Shown piece by piece: positions 45,801 through 55,743 of a stretch of 64,000 bases of DNA (positions are counted from its first letter, which is position 1; every line of letters starts with the position of its first letter). The position numbers and the translations under genes were made by a program. Below the pieces are notes generated by a model. That model worked only from the letters and a program-made list of their open reading frames with translations. It did not search any database and was not told where the DNA came from. The DNA lies in the NCBI GenBank assembly GCA_022393335.1, contig JAJEKB010021049.1, positions 1 through 64,000 on the forward strand. The letters run 5' to 3'. The stretch comes from Macrotrachela quadricornifera. Lineage: Eukaryota > Rotifera > Eurotatoria > Philodinida > Philodinidae.

Positions 45801-47391
45801 CTTCGGGATGGGGAGAGGAAGAAAAACCGTTTTTTGGGTCGTCAGTTTCTTCACTATTGTGTGGACAAAAAATAGTATTGTTCGTGTCCGTCGAAGGTTT
45901 CGAAGAGCAAAAGAAACCTCAAATCGAGAAAAGGAGAGAGGTTTGGTTTCTGGGTCACGGTTTGCTTCGCTATTGTACGTGTATTGCATGATGTTGCTTG
46001 CGTGGATTTGAGGTTTTGGTGAATGCTCTACAATTCACCCTAAAAAGAATGATATTTCTTCCTAACAATAGTGGAAACCCAGAAAGAACTTGAATCTGGG
46101 AAGGGGAATGCACGAAGTGGGACCCCCAATTTCTCCCATTATTATAAGTGTGAGGCATGGGATGTTATTCGGTGCGAATTCTAAAGTATCCTCCAAAGCC
46201 TAAGATCTGTGCGAACAACTCCATGCATCACACGTATAATTGTTGAGAAAATCAGGCCCCACAAACCGAACCTCACCCTCCCTCCCCTCCACAATGAGCA
46301 GCCAGATGACTAAAACAATTTTCGAGATCAGAACTAGTATCGTAGTTTATATTGAAGCTACCATGGTCCTGCATTTAAATGCATCTTAAATGCCGCTCTA
46401 TGGTGTGTATGTAGTAAATAGCAGGCACCACAGCGTACGCCAAATATGTGAATATCATTAATAGTACATATAAGTAAAATGTGCGTTTTAAATCAAGGAT
46501 CTAGTTATATCCATTAGTTATTACGTAGTTATACAGTGTTATATATCTACTATATATTACAGACCATTTAGACTTCTTGAAGTTCTTTTAACTATAATAG
46601 GATCAAAAACTTACCTTAAATATAGTGAAAAATAGCCACTGGCATAGAATACAATTCGTTCGCAGAATTTCGCGAGAGCTTAAATTCAAGTTTTAATTTA
46701 TAATTTGATAGAACGTGTTATCATCTACCTTCAGCTAATGCGCAAAGATGCATTATCGAACCCTGGTCGAGATATTCGACATTTTGAAAGATCTCAGTGA
46801 GATCAGTTAGTCTTGAAAGTTTCAAATATCTTCGTTCCTCCTTTCGTTAAATATGAATACTTAAAATTTTCTTTAATAAGGTGAAAAAAATTGTTTTTTT
46901 CTTATACTCGTATCTCGGAATCGAAGAAACCCAAAAATCAAAGGCTTTCAGAATAAACTGACTTCTTTATGTCCCTTCTTCAGGCAAAATTTCAAGTCAA
47001 AATTCGCAAATTGTTTTTTCAGGTGAACCTGAGAAGGATTACGACTTTTTCCAAAAAATGCTGTAAAAATTATAAATCTCGACAAAAGGAAGCTGTAAGC
47101 ACGAACTTTTTTTAAGATGCTCATAGCTCCTTAGAGCCTACACAATGTACATAGTCTCGATTCAAAAGCAATATGGCAATGGGAAGTTGCTCCGGACCAC
47201 CTTTTTCTGCCAACTGTGCCCCTCACCCTCACCCTCACCCTCCACTATTGTGAGAAGATAACATTAGTTTATTCAAGGCAAACTGTAGAGGGCCATTCAA
47301 AGCCCTCGATAGACGCGAACACCACTGTTTTTCGTCCATACAATAGTGGAAATTGACGAGCCAAAAACGGTTTCTCTTCTCCATCCCTCGG
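45801..47391. mobile_element. non-coding inverted-repeat element, composite
   Basis: About 70 bp at the left (45805-45875) is the imperfect reverse complement of 47323-47391. Shared blocks include GGGATGG, AAACCGTTTTT and CACTATTGTNTGGAC. Several extra internal CAATAGTGGAAA or CACTATTGTGAG copies occur (about 46063 and 47251), and there is a short CCCTCA microsatellite (47219-47243). No transposase or clear target duplication was found, so the boundaries are approximate. Confidence 0.4.
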
Positions 47392-47728
47392 AGGGTGAGA
47401 ATGGAAACACACATATTAGGTGACTAACAAACTAACGGTCTCTCATGATGATAAAGTAATTAGTGCAAAAATCATTAACGATAGTCTTTGAATTCTTCTA
47501 ATAATGACTCTCTAGAGTTCCAGTGCGATTTGTGGGTACGAGTCACATGCAATGCTTCTTAGGTAGCTATGAAAATAAACTTTCGATTAAGAATACAACT
47601 GATTACACAGAGTCATTTACTTCAATCTCCTTGGCAATGCAGTTCAACTGACAGTCATGCCAGTTTGCACTATATGAACACTTTTGATGGTATGATCATA
47701 TCGTTAAATATATTTATAGATGTTTTGC

Positions 47729-48634
47729 TTACAATACGATTTTTATGAAAAAACAGAGACTAATAAGAAAAATTTTAGCAGAAGAAATGGAAACAGCATT
47801 AGATGTTATTTCTACGGGGCGAGGAGCGACGAATTGAACAAGTGAAATAAGACTGGTGACCCGCTCAGCAATAATCAAAGCGTTTGGATCGACATCATTC
47901 CCTTTTATACGGATGGAGAATTCACATTGAAGTTCTTCACCGTTTTTCAAGAGAAAAATAGTAGCCCCGTGCTTTTTATCTGCAAGTCGAACATCAAATT
48001 CGGCTGTAAATTGCACTTCATTGAGTTTGGGTACAGCAATAATGTCATTACCAGAGTGTGTCAACATTTTGCCAGCATTTGTAAATAGTGATGCCGTATT
48101 GACACGATCAGATGAGGAGAAGGTATTGACTTTGGGCGTGATCTTGTAACTCATTGCACTCTTGCTCATTAGTTTGCCATTGGTAGCATAAAAATCAAGT
48201 TCGAACTTAGGTTCCGTATAGTTAGCATAGGCACTGGTGGCATCCAATGAAACGCAGGCCAAAATTGGATCAGCATCAGAGACTTTCATAACAAAGTCAG
48301 CTGGTTCATTAACTTTTTTCTGCCGAGATTTCATTTGTATTGTTAAACGAAGATCATTTGGAGTGAGTGCTTCGTATTTAACAACAGTTACATTGGTAAT
48401 TTTGAGCGAAGATCGAGAAACTTTGAAATTAATGGCGCCAGCTTTCTCAATAGCGGCAAGCTCATCAATAACGGCCGTGACACCTTGAACAAACGAGTTG
48501 TCACCAGACATCATGTGTGGATTGAGTACAACTTGATATTCGCGAGAATTATGTTCACATTCAAGTCTGATGCCATTAATCAAGATTGCTGATCTCAATA
48601 TCAGATAGAAGAAAATCAAATACATGATGCACAC
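47729..48634 (-). CDS. probable GPI- or membrane-anchored surface protein, unknown family
   Basis: The ORF has 301 residues from the ATG at 48634 in a single exon. The N-terminus is a signal peptide (MCIMYLIFFYLILRSAILIN, then GIRLECEHN). The middle is beta-rich and hydrophilic, with LKITNVTVVKYEALTPNDLR, LTIQMKSRQKKVNEPADFVM, SDADPILACVSLDATSAYAN, DNDII-like NDIIAVPKLNEVQFTAEFDV and GEELQCEFSIRIKGNDVDPN. The C-terminus is hydrophobic (ISSAKIFLISLCFFIKIVL), fitting a GPI-attachment signal or a membrane anchor. Four Cys could form disulfides. I do not recognise the family. Its GC content is well above the surrounding DNA, and it stands alone among transposons. A TATA run lies 55-66 bp upstream. 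The 337-bp gap downstream holds nothing recognised. Confidence 0.75.
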   Translation of the reverse strand: MCIMYLIFFYLILRSAILINGIRLECEHNSREYQVVLNPHMMSGDNSFVQGVTAVIDELAAIEKAGAINFKVSRSSLKITNVTVVKYEALTPNDLRLTIQMKSRQKKVNEPADFVMKVSDADPILACVSLDATSAYANYTEPKFELDFYATNGKLMSKSAMSYKITPKVNTFSSSDRVNTASLFTNAGKMLTHSGNDIIAVPKLNEVQFTAEFDVRLADKKHGATIFLLKNGEELQCEFSIRIKGNDVDPNALIIAERVTSLISLVQFVAPRPVEITSNAVSISSAKIFLISLCFFIKIVL

Positions 48635-48688
48635 GCTTCACATTAATTTTTGATGACGAAAATAAATGTGAATATAATACGTCGGCTG

Positions 48689-48700
48689 ATATATATATAT
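48689..48700 (-). promoter_or_regulatory. TATA run upstream of the surface-protein gene
   Basis: On the minus strand ATATATATATAT is followed by CAGCCGACG and lies 55-66 bp upstream of the ATG at 48634. The distance suits a core promoter. A similar TATATAAATCAGCCGA occurs at 56044. Confidence 0.4.
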
Positions 48701-49755
48701 GTTGATCTTGAAAGGAGATTAAGTTCTCTAATAGTTGTTATCAGCACGCCTCCTCTGTTGTTTTATTAATCATCGATATATCGATTACTTTTCTTTCTTT
48801 GTGTTGTTGTCGCTCTTGTAAGTGGATTCCTGTTTTCTTTGGCTTCCTTCGTCACTGAAAAAAAATGCGTAGAATAACCGACCCTTGTACGAAAAATAAA
48901 ACTAGTGATGGGCCGAAACATCTTCGTAAGTCGTGACACAATATTTTAATTATAGCGAACGAACGAAAGAAAGAAAAAAAAACATTACGTTATACCGTCA
49001 ATTTTTCCTGTTCTCCCGACTGTACGTAAGTTGATATATGTGTTTCTTTCGTTCTGTCGTGAGTTATTTTGTTCTTCCTTCTTGTACGACGTTCAGTGCG
49101 GCATCACGTAATAACCATTCAATACAAAGGATAATCAGACGACTATAACGAAATATAGATTTATTACGTCTGAGACGTAATAACGTAATAACTGCTTTTA
49201 ATGTAATGAAAAAACTTTTGATTAAATATTTCAATCTATAGATTCAGATATTAACGAGAATTAGAGCCACTCAAAATCTAGTAAGTCAAATCAAGTGAGA
49301 ATTTACTTGACTTGAAGTAAGAAAATTTTTTTCTGACCTTCTGGATAGTTTCTAATATCTGTCATATTAATCGTCTAAAGAGTACATTTTATCGAATTTT
49401 TAATCAGGAAGACTGATACGATAGTTTATTGATAAACTAATTATTAAGTAAACTAATTCATCAGTTATTTATCGAGCACCTACAACAATAATGTGAATTT
49501 TTAACCTCAATGAAAAGGTCATTTTCAAAATTGAAACGGGGCATAAGAAATTGCCAGACAAAGTATACAACAATTTCTTCTTCTCTCTTTTTTACTTCTG
49601 CCTATTTTGAATATTTCACTTCGACGACATTTTGATTTCGTCGAAATAGAATATTCAAAACAGACAGAAGCAAAATAGAAAAAGAAAATAAATTGTCATA
49701 TGTATTATCGGTCAATTGCTTATGTATAACTTTAATAAAATCTCACATAACATCA

Positions 49756-50646
49756 ATGAGTACAAATTCATCATCTTTATCAGTAACTAATTCAATGCTA
49801 ACATCACTATTATCAAAAAATGCACCAATATCTACCTCTCCATCGTCTTCATCAACTACACCTAGATGAATTCTTAAGTCAAAAAGAAGCTTGATCTGGA
49901 GATATTTTAATACTATCAATCATGATGAATTGCGTGTTAAGTGCGTCTAATGTTCATTCACTATTATTCGTAAATCAACATCTACTTCGAATTTATTACA
50001 TCACATACAAACGCAACATAATTCTGAATATCAGAATATAAATAAATCGATGAAATTAAAATCACAAATGCGAACAAATGGATCATCACCAAGATTACCA
50101 TTATTAAGCGAACGATCTATGCATTTAACCAAATTAATTGCAAATTTTATCATTTTTAATTATCTTCCTTTATCAATTGTTGAAAGTTCTCAACTACAAG
50201 CAATTTTTCGAGAAGCTGAACCATCATGTGTTATTCCTAAAGAAAATATTTCGTAAATAAAATATTCCAAGATCTGTATTCTGAAATTCGAGAAAACGTT
50301 TATAATGAATTATAATTAGTACCTGGCAGGTGATTCTGTATTCATGTTGATTTACAGACAGTCTTTTTCTGATATTTTAGGTATTTGTTTAACAATAGAT
50401 ATCTGGACATCTCAAGCTAATCAAGCTTATATGACTGTAACGGCTCATTTTGTTGATTTAAAAACTAACAAAATTAAAAATTTTGTGCTGGAAACTAAAG
50501 AATTTTCCGGAAAACATACAGCTGAACGAATCTTTTCTCAGTTACCATTATACTCACTACAAAACAAAACATGCGAGAAATTTTACTTCAGGAAAAACAA
50601 TTTCCAAAATCATTTCTTTCGTTGTTTTCATATTCAATGTATGTGA
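49756..50646 (+). pseudogene. hAT transposase, fragmented
   Basis: Pieces of a hAT transposase lie in order. A Ser/Thr-rich N-terminus (MSTNSSSLSVTNSMLTSLLS) is followed by a BED zinc-finger-like stretch at about 49890-50040 (WRYFNTINHDELRVKC, then STSTSNLLHHIQTQHNSEYQ), MHLTKLIANFIIFNYLPLSI with EPSCVIP, and the start of the catalytic core LTIDIWTSQANQAYMTVTAH FVDL with FSGKHTAERIFSQL. The Asp of DIWTS fits the first hAT catalytic residue. Frameshifts and stops separate the pieces, and the rest, including the C-terminal dimerisation domain, is missing after the nested insertion. Confidence 0.75.
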
Positions 50647-50665
50647 TAACGTAAGAGAAACGTAA

Positions 50666-52029
50666 CCCATGTCGTGAAAATCGTTAAAAAATCGACGATT
50701 AATCGCGATATATCGAAACGATAATCGTCCACTAAATCAGCGATTAATCGGCGATTTTTGATGATATTTTTAGCGATTACTAGGATATATCGCGATTAAT
50801 CACTGATTACTTGAAATATTACCGTAGCAATATCGCCCGTTTAATCGCTTATAATCGCGATTAATCAGTATTTTTATTAGAAGCTGATTGGCCACATTTA
50901 GAATTTTTGATTATCTTTTATTTGAAAATAATTAACTATTTTTAAGATCTGCTACAGTAGAACTATAAATATCATCATCATCTAGTCTGTATGTAGTAGC
51001 ATTCAAATTTGGATGATGAGTACATGAAGAATCATCCAATGTACATCTTGTGTCTTCTTGATCATTAATTGAATGTTCATTTTGAATATCAATTATTGAA
51101 TCGTCATCAGAAGATGTAAGATATGAGTCAAAATTATTTAAAATATCTAATAATGCTTTTTTTTGTTGTCGACGTCGCTCTTGTTTTCGACGAGCACGAG
51201 TAACATATGGTGTCTGAGGAGTAAACATCTGAAAAGATATTAAAAAAAAGTGTAAAAGTTACGGACGATTGATAAAGGATGTTGGTAATAATGAATAATA
51301 AATAAAATACTTTGGAAAAGCAAGATAGAGATTATGTTCATCAAATATACGACACTAATACATAAAAAATTCTTTATTATTATACATAATTTAATTTTGA
51401 AATTAGAATGAAAAATTTATCTATAGATTAGTTGACGTATGAATTCAGACAAATTTAGAACTTACTATAAAAATCCTAAAAAATCTAATTCTTACTCATA
51501 CGTTCAAAATTTTACATTCCAAATTCAGCCGAAAAAATCTAAATTTATTAAAATCATATTTATGACCATAATATGATGTTAAAATAATCATCAAAGGGCA
51601 GTCGAATTGAACGTTCATACAATATATATAATTAATTAATGGTTACAACGAACAAACGAGACGTTGATCTTTATAACGATTATCCAACCAAATGAATGCT
51701 ATACTACCGACATCAAATTTAGCAATAAATTGTTTTATTACGAGTAAACGTACAAAAACACAATTTACTATTTTTAAAATATTATCTATGAGTTTACATG
51801 TCAAATTTTTGGTAATGTAACAAAAAATTTTCACCTGATAAAAAAAAGATTTCGATTAATTGCGATTAATCATTTCGATTTATCGTCAATTTTGAAAAAT
51901 CGTTTCTTCTATCATAATCGCGATTAATTCTGATTTAATCACCGATTTTTTTCCAAAATACGATTAATCACGATTTTACGCCGATTTTTTTGAAAATCGG
52001 CAAAATCGCGACGATTTTCTCGACATGGG
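50666..52029. mobile_element. nested element with CGATTAATCG repeats
   Basis: The termini are inverted: CCCATGTCGTGAAAATCG at the left and, read inward from the right, CCCATGTCGAGAAAATCG. About 200 bp inside each end is dense in AATCG/CGATT and palindromic CGATTAATCG copies, which look like transposase-binding sites. A minus-strand ORF (50932-51228) lies between. The flanking 8-mers (AAACGTAA and AAGACGTT) are only partly alike. It interrupts the hAT transposase region and is therefore younger than the hAT element. Confidence 0.65.
50932..51228 (-). CDS. small basic/acidic protein encoded in the nested element
   Basis: This 98-residue ORF starts MFTPQTPYVTRARRKQERRR and continues with a basic helix (QQKKALLDILNNFDSYL). 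The second half is acidic (SSDDDSIIDIQNEHSINDQE and RLDDDDIYSS). The basic-helix start followed by an acidic tail recalls a DNA-binding or accessory protein, but I do not recognise the family. It lies between the repeat-rich ends of the element. It may be one exon: an acceptor-like TTTTCAG/ATG lies directly upstream. It could equally be a decayed fragment. Confidence 0.35.
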   Translation of the reverse strand: MFTPQTPYVTRARRKQERRRQQKKALLDILNNFDSYLTSSDDDSIIDIQNEHSINDQEDTRCTLDDSSCTHHPNLNATTYRLDDDDIYSSTVADLKNS

Positions 52030-52206
52030 AAGACGTTCATTACGCCGTCTGTAATATACTTGTTCTTTCGTTCTACCGTAGCTTTTACGATTATATTCGT
52101 ATATATCACGACTATTTTTTTTCTGTTCTGTCGCGATTTACGACGGTACGAAAATGAACGTATTACGCTTCTTACGGCTTGCGGCCCATCACTAACGATG
52201 CCCGAG

Positions 52207-52510
52207 AAAGAGTTTATTATTCTGCGTATAAGGATATATTATTCTATCTTATTATCAAGAGGATTTATTATTCTACGTTTGAGGGTATATTATTAAGCTT
52301 TATTATCAGGAGACTTTATTATTCTACGTCTACGGGTAGATTATACTGCGATTATAGATAGAGTTTATTATTCTACGTATAAGGATATATTATTTGACCT
52401 TATTATCAAAAGGATTTATTAATTTACGCTTAAAAAATAGATTATGCAACGATTTTAAGAAAAGATGTATTATTCTACGCATAAAGGTAGATTATTCTAC
52501 GTTATCTTCA
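52207..52510. repeat. minisatellite, unit about 55 bp
   Basis: About six imperfect units share TTTATTATTCTACG followed by T-rich and RGGRTATATTAT stretches. Adjacent units differ at many bases. It starts right after the hAT right end. Confidence 0.7.
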
Positions 52511-52729
52511 CAATGGTTTAGTATTCCACACATAATGATTGATTCTAAGATGATTGTTCGCCATCAAATGGAAGAAATAGAATTGAACAATTTAGTTTTT
52601 TATTATTTTCTGCTCTTTATCTGAATATCTTGATAGTTATTTAGCATATCATAAGAAAAATGCGATAAAATGATTATGTTCATCTAAACAACTTTTCATC
52701 TACTTATCTTGATATATGCTGTGCGTTTA

Positions 52730-53840
52730 ATGAGGAGGAATAAAATCAATCGATTCAGTATAATTTTCTTTTTCTCTGCATTTTCGTCATGGTTTTCCAA
52801 CGTTATATGAGATAAATCGAATTAGTTACTTTCCTTTACTTTTCCTTCTATTCTTAACTTATCCTGACAGATTATGACTACTTTATGATACAAATTGAAT
52901 ATCTTTTTTTCAATTCTTCTTTTTCTTCATTAATTTATCCTAATACTTTTCAGCGTCTAATGAGGCAAATTGAGTAACTTGTGTTTCTTTATATTTCTGT
53001 ATTTTCTTTGCGTTATCTTAATAATTTTTCAGTATCTTTCTAGCAAAATCGATTAAGCTAGGCTTCTTTCCATCTCCTGTCCCCTTTCATGTTGTCGTGA
53101 TATTCTTTCTGGATGTTATGAGATAAATCCATTAAGATAAGTTTCTTCACTTTTCTTGGCGTTGTTCTGATACTGTCTCAGGATCTTATGGAATAAATCG
53201 ATTAAGTTAGGTTTCTTCAACTTACTTTAACTACTTCGTGTTCTGCTGATACTTTTTTATTTTTCGAGCATCTTCTGACACAAATCGAGTAAGACAGGTG
53301 TTTCTTTACTTCTCCTGCCCCTTCATTGTCTTAGCCTAATAGCCTTCAACATCTAATAAGATAGCTCGAATAAGCCAAGTTCTTTTACTTTCCTTTTTCA
53401 TCATTAGTGTCTTTTAATATGTTTGCAATAAATTATGATACGAATCCAGTAAGCCAATTTGATGTATTTATTTATTTATTTTTCTTCTTTATGTTACACT
53501 GATAGATTTTCCGATTCTTATACCACAAATCGAATGAACTAGATTTCTTTACTTTTCGTTTTCTTCATTAATTTTTCCTAAAATTTTGTCAGTAACTAAA
53601 GAAAGAAATCGAATCAATCAGTTTTCTTTACGTTATCCAGATATTTTTTAAGCATCTTATGGGGTAAATGGAATAAGTTAGAATTTTTTCCTTTTCTTTA
53701 TATTGATTAAACTATCCTGTAGGCTTTTCAAATCTTAGGTGACAAATGGAATATATTATGTTTCTTTACTTCTTTTTGCATCCCTTCTTGTAGATAGATT
53801 TTGTGGATGTTATGAGACAAATCGAATAAGTTAAAGAGTA
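52730..53840. repeat. diverged minisatellite, unit about 77 bp, pyrimidine-rich
   Basis: About 14 units are marked by an AAATCGAATAAGTTA-like landmark, for example near 52813, 52892, 52967, 53044, 53123, 53193, 53283, 53361, 53441, 53526, 53606, 53666, 53744 and 53819. Between landmarks each unit has a TTTCTTTACTTTTCTTTT-like tract and a CTTATGA motif. Mean spacing is about 77 bp. No coding capacity is seen. Confidence 0.75.
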
Positions 53841-53945
53841 GTCCAAAAATTTGATCCCTCTCTATAAATTAGGGATATTATATAAGAAACAAATATGGAT
53901 AATTAAGCGAAATATACAGTTTTATATAGAATGATTATAGCTATC

Positions 53946-54681
53946 ATCTGAAAGAGGTATTTCAAGTTGTGTTCAAGTCATGAAAAGTTCTAATCAATTT
54001 ATTAGTCAGAACGAAGTCTTTTGTATCGTGCATTTTTTACAAAAACAAACAAAATATATTTGCAATGATTGAGTTATAAAAGTTGAGTAACCTGTTATTT
54101 TCTGAATGTTTTTTAATGTTATTCGATAGAGTTTAACATGTTCTATAACAATTGCAATATTATTAAAGTTTCAAATCCTCTTCTGATACAAAACTTCGGT
54201 AAGATCAAGAAGACTAATAAAAATCTCGTATATTCTCTATCAATAACAGGATGCTGAACTTTCAATAGACTTAGTAGATTCACTGGTTTGCCTTTTTATC
54301 AAAGCTCGGAAGAGTTATTCATTGGTCTGTGAACAGACAAAATGGTGAATCCACTAAGACTATTGAAAGGTGAGCATCCTGTTACTGGTAGAGGATACAC
54401 AAAACTTTTATTGATCTTCTTGATTTTACCGAAGTTTTGTATCAAAAAAAGGATTTAAAATTTTAAGAATATTGTAATTGTTATAGAGCATACTAAACTC
54501 TATCGAATAACATTAAAAAACATTCAGAAAATAATAGGTTACTCAACTTTCATAACTCAATCGTTACACATATATTTAGTTTGTTTTTGTAAAAAATGCA
54601 CGATACAAAAGACTTCGTTCTTACTAATAAATTGATTTGAACTTTTCATGACTTGAACACAACTTGAAAGACCTTCTTTTA
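53946..54681. repeat. long hairpin, arms about 335 bp
   Basis: The left arm (53946 to about 54280) is a close reverse complement of the right arm (about 54343-54681), with a spacer of about 60 bp. Matching blocks include CAAGTTGTGTTCAAGTCATG with its complement, TTTTGTATCGTGCATTTTTT and ACTCTATCGAATAACATT. No transposase or target duplication is visible. The RNA or single strand would form a near-complete hairpin. Confidence 0.8.
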
Positions 54682-54880
54682 CCGCGTTTGAAACCCTTGT
54701 AAAATAATAATCGCTCCAAACGCTTATTAATACTCTATCAAACATCTTTTCAAATATGCATGCAAGAAATCTTTTTTATCTGCATAAAGATTCGAAATTT
54801 TCGATATACAAACTCTCTAAATCCGACCAAATCTGTGTGTCAATTATAACCAGTTCTATTCATTCTGTCTGATACTAGTA

Positions 54881-55741
54881 ACGGCTGTCCCAGGAATAAT
54901 GAGTCTTTCAGTATTTTGAATATTTCTTCACTATTATTCCTTTGATTAAAATACTTTTTTTATTAAAAGAAAGCACTTGAAATTCTCTACAAAACCATAC
55001 ATGACCAGGCTGAAAAACTGCTTTAAATATATTTGGAAAAAGATGAAAGTCAAAGACATAGAAAAAGCTGTAAAATGTAAAGGATTGAGCACCATTTACG
55101 GCCACGCTTTGGATCCCATTTGTTATCAATCCACTGTATTAAAAAAAAGAAGATATACCAAAAGATGCAGCGTGAAAAGCCCTACAATTTACATAACACC
55201 GCTTATTTTATAGCTGAAATTTTTGTTTTCAAAATAGACAACATTTTTCAGCGATTAGATTTTGACCATACAAAATTAATTTTTTTTTTAATACAAGATG
55301 AATTCATTCTTTTTAGTGTCATCTTGTTATTACCTGATATGTGTTCATTAAAACAAAATGAAACATACCACAAGATGCAGCGTGAAAAGCTCTACAATTT
55401 ACAAAAGAACAATGGTGCGAAGACTCGTCTAAATTGTACGGCTTTTCATGCTGCACCTTTTAACATATTTTGATTTTCTAATAGAGCAAAGTAAGTAATT
55501 GAAGAATTGGATGCAAACCACAACCATTGATGACGCTCAATCCTTTACATTTTACAGCTTTTTCTGTCTTCGATTTTCATCTTTTTTCAAATGTATTTAA
55601 AGCAGTTTTTCGGCCTGGTCATGTGTGGTTTTGTAGAGAATTTCAAGCTCTATCTTTTAATAAAAAAGTATTTTGATCAAAGGAATAATAGCGAAAAAAT
55701 ATTCAAAACACTGAGAGGCTCATTAATCCTGTGACACCCGT
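54881..55741. mobile_element. TA-flanked foldback MITE
   Basis: The tips read ACGGCTGTCCCAGGAATAATG at the left and ACGGGTGTCACAGGATTAATG inward from the right, flanked by TA (54879-54880 and 55742-55743). The arms are about 220 bp and similar throughout, including CTACAAAACCANACATGACC and TGTAAAATGTAAAGGATTGA. The interior has two direct copies of AAGATGCAGCGTGAAAAGC. TA flanks suggest mobilisation by a Tc1/mariner-type transposase. It shares internal motifs with the foldback element at 4992-5949. Confidence 0.7.
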
Positions 55742-55743
55742 TA

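Larger units (their letters stand above)
48903..52194. mobile_element. hAT transposon with a nested insertion
   Basis: Both ends read TAGTGATGGGCCG inward, a typical hAT terminus. Internal evidence is a decayed hAT transposase on the plus strand (49756-50646). Subterminal sequences rich in TTACG/CGTAA motifs occur at both ends. The flanking 8-mers do not match, so the target duplication is lost or the ends moved. A second element (50666-52029) interrupts it. The total length of 3292 bp drops to about 1.9 kb without the nested element, shorter than an intact hAT. Confidence 0.7.

Noticed and set aside
47219..47243. Telomere-like CCCTCA repeats
   Set aside because: Only four short copies lie inside an inverted-repeat element; they do not match the bdelloid telomere repeat I recall and have no terminal position.
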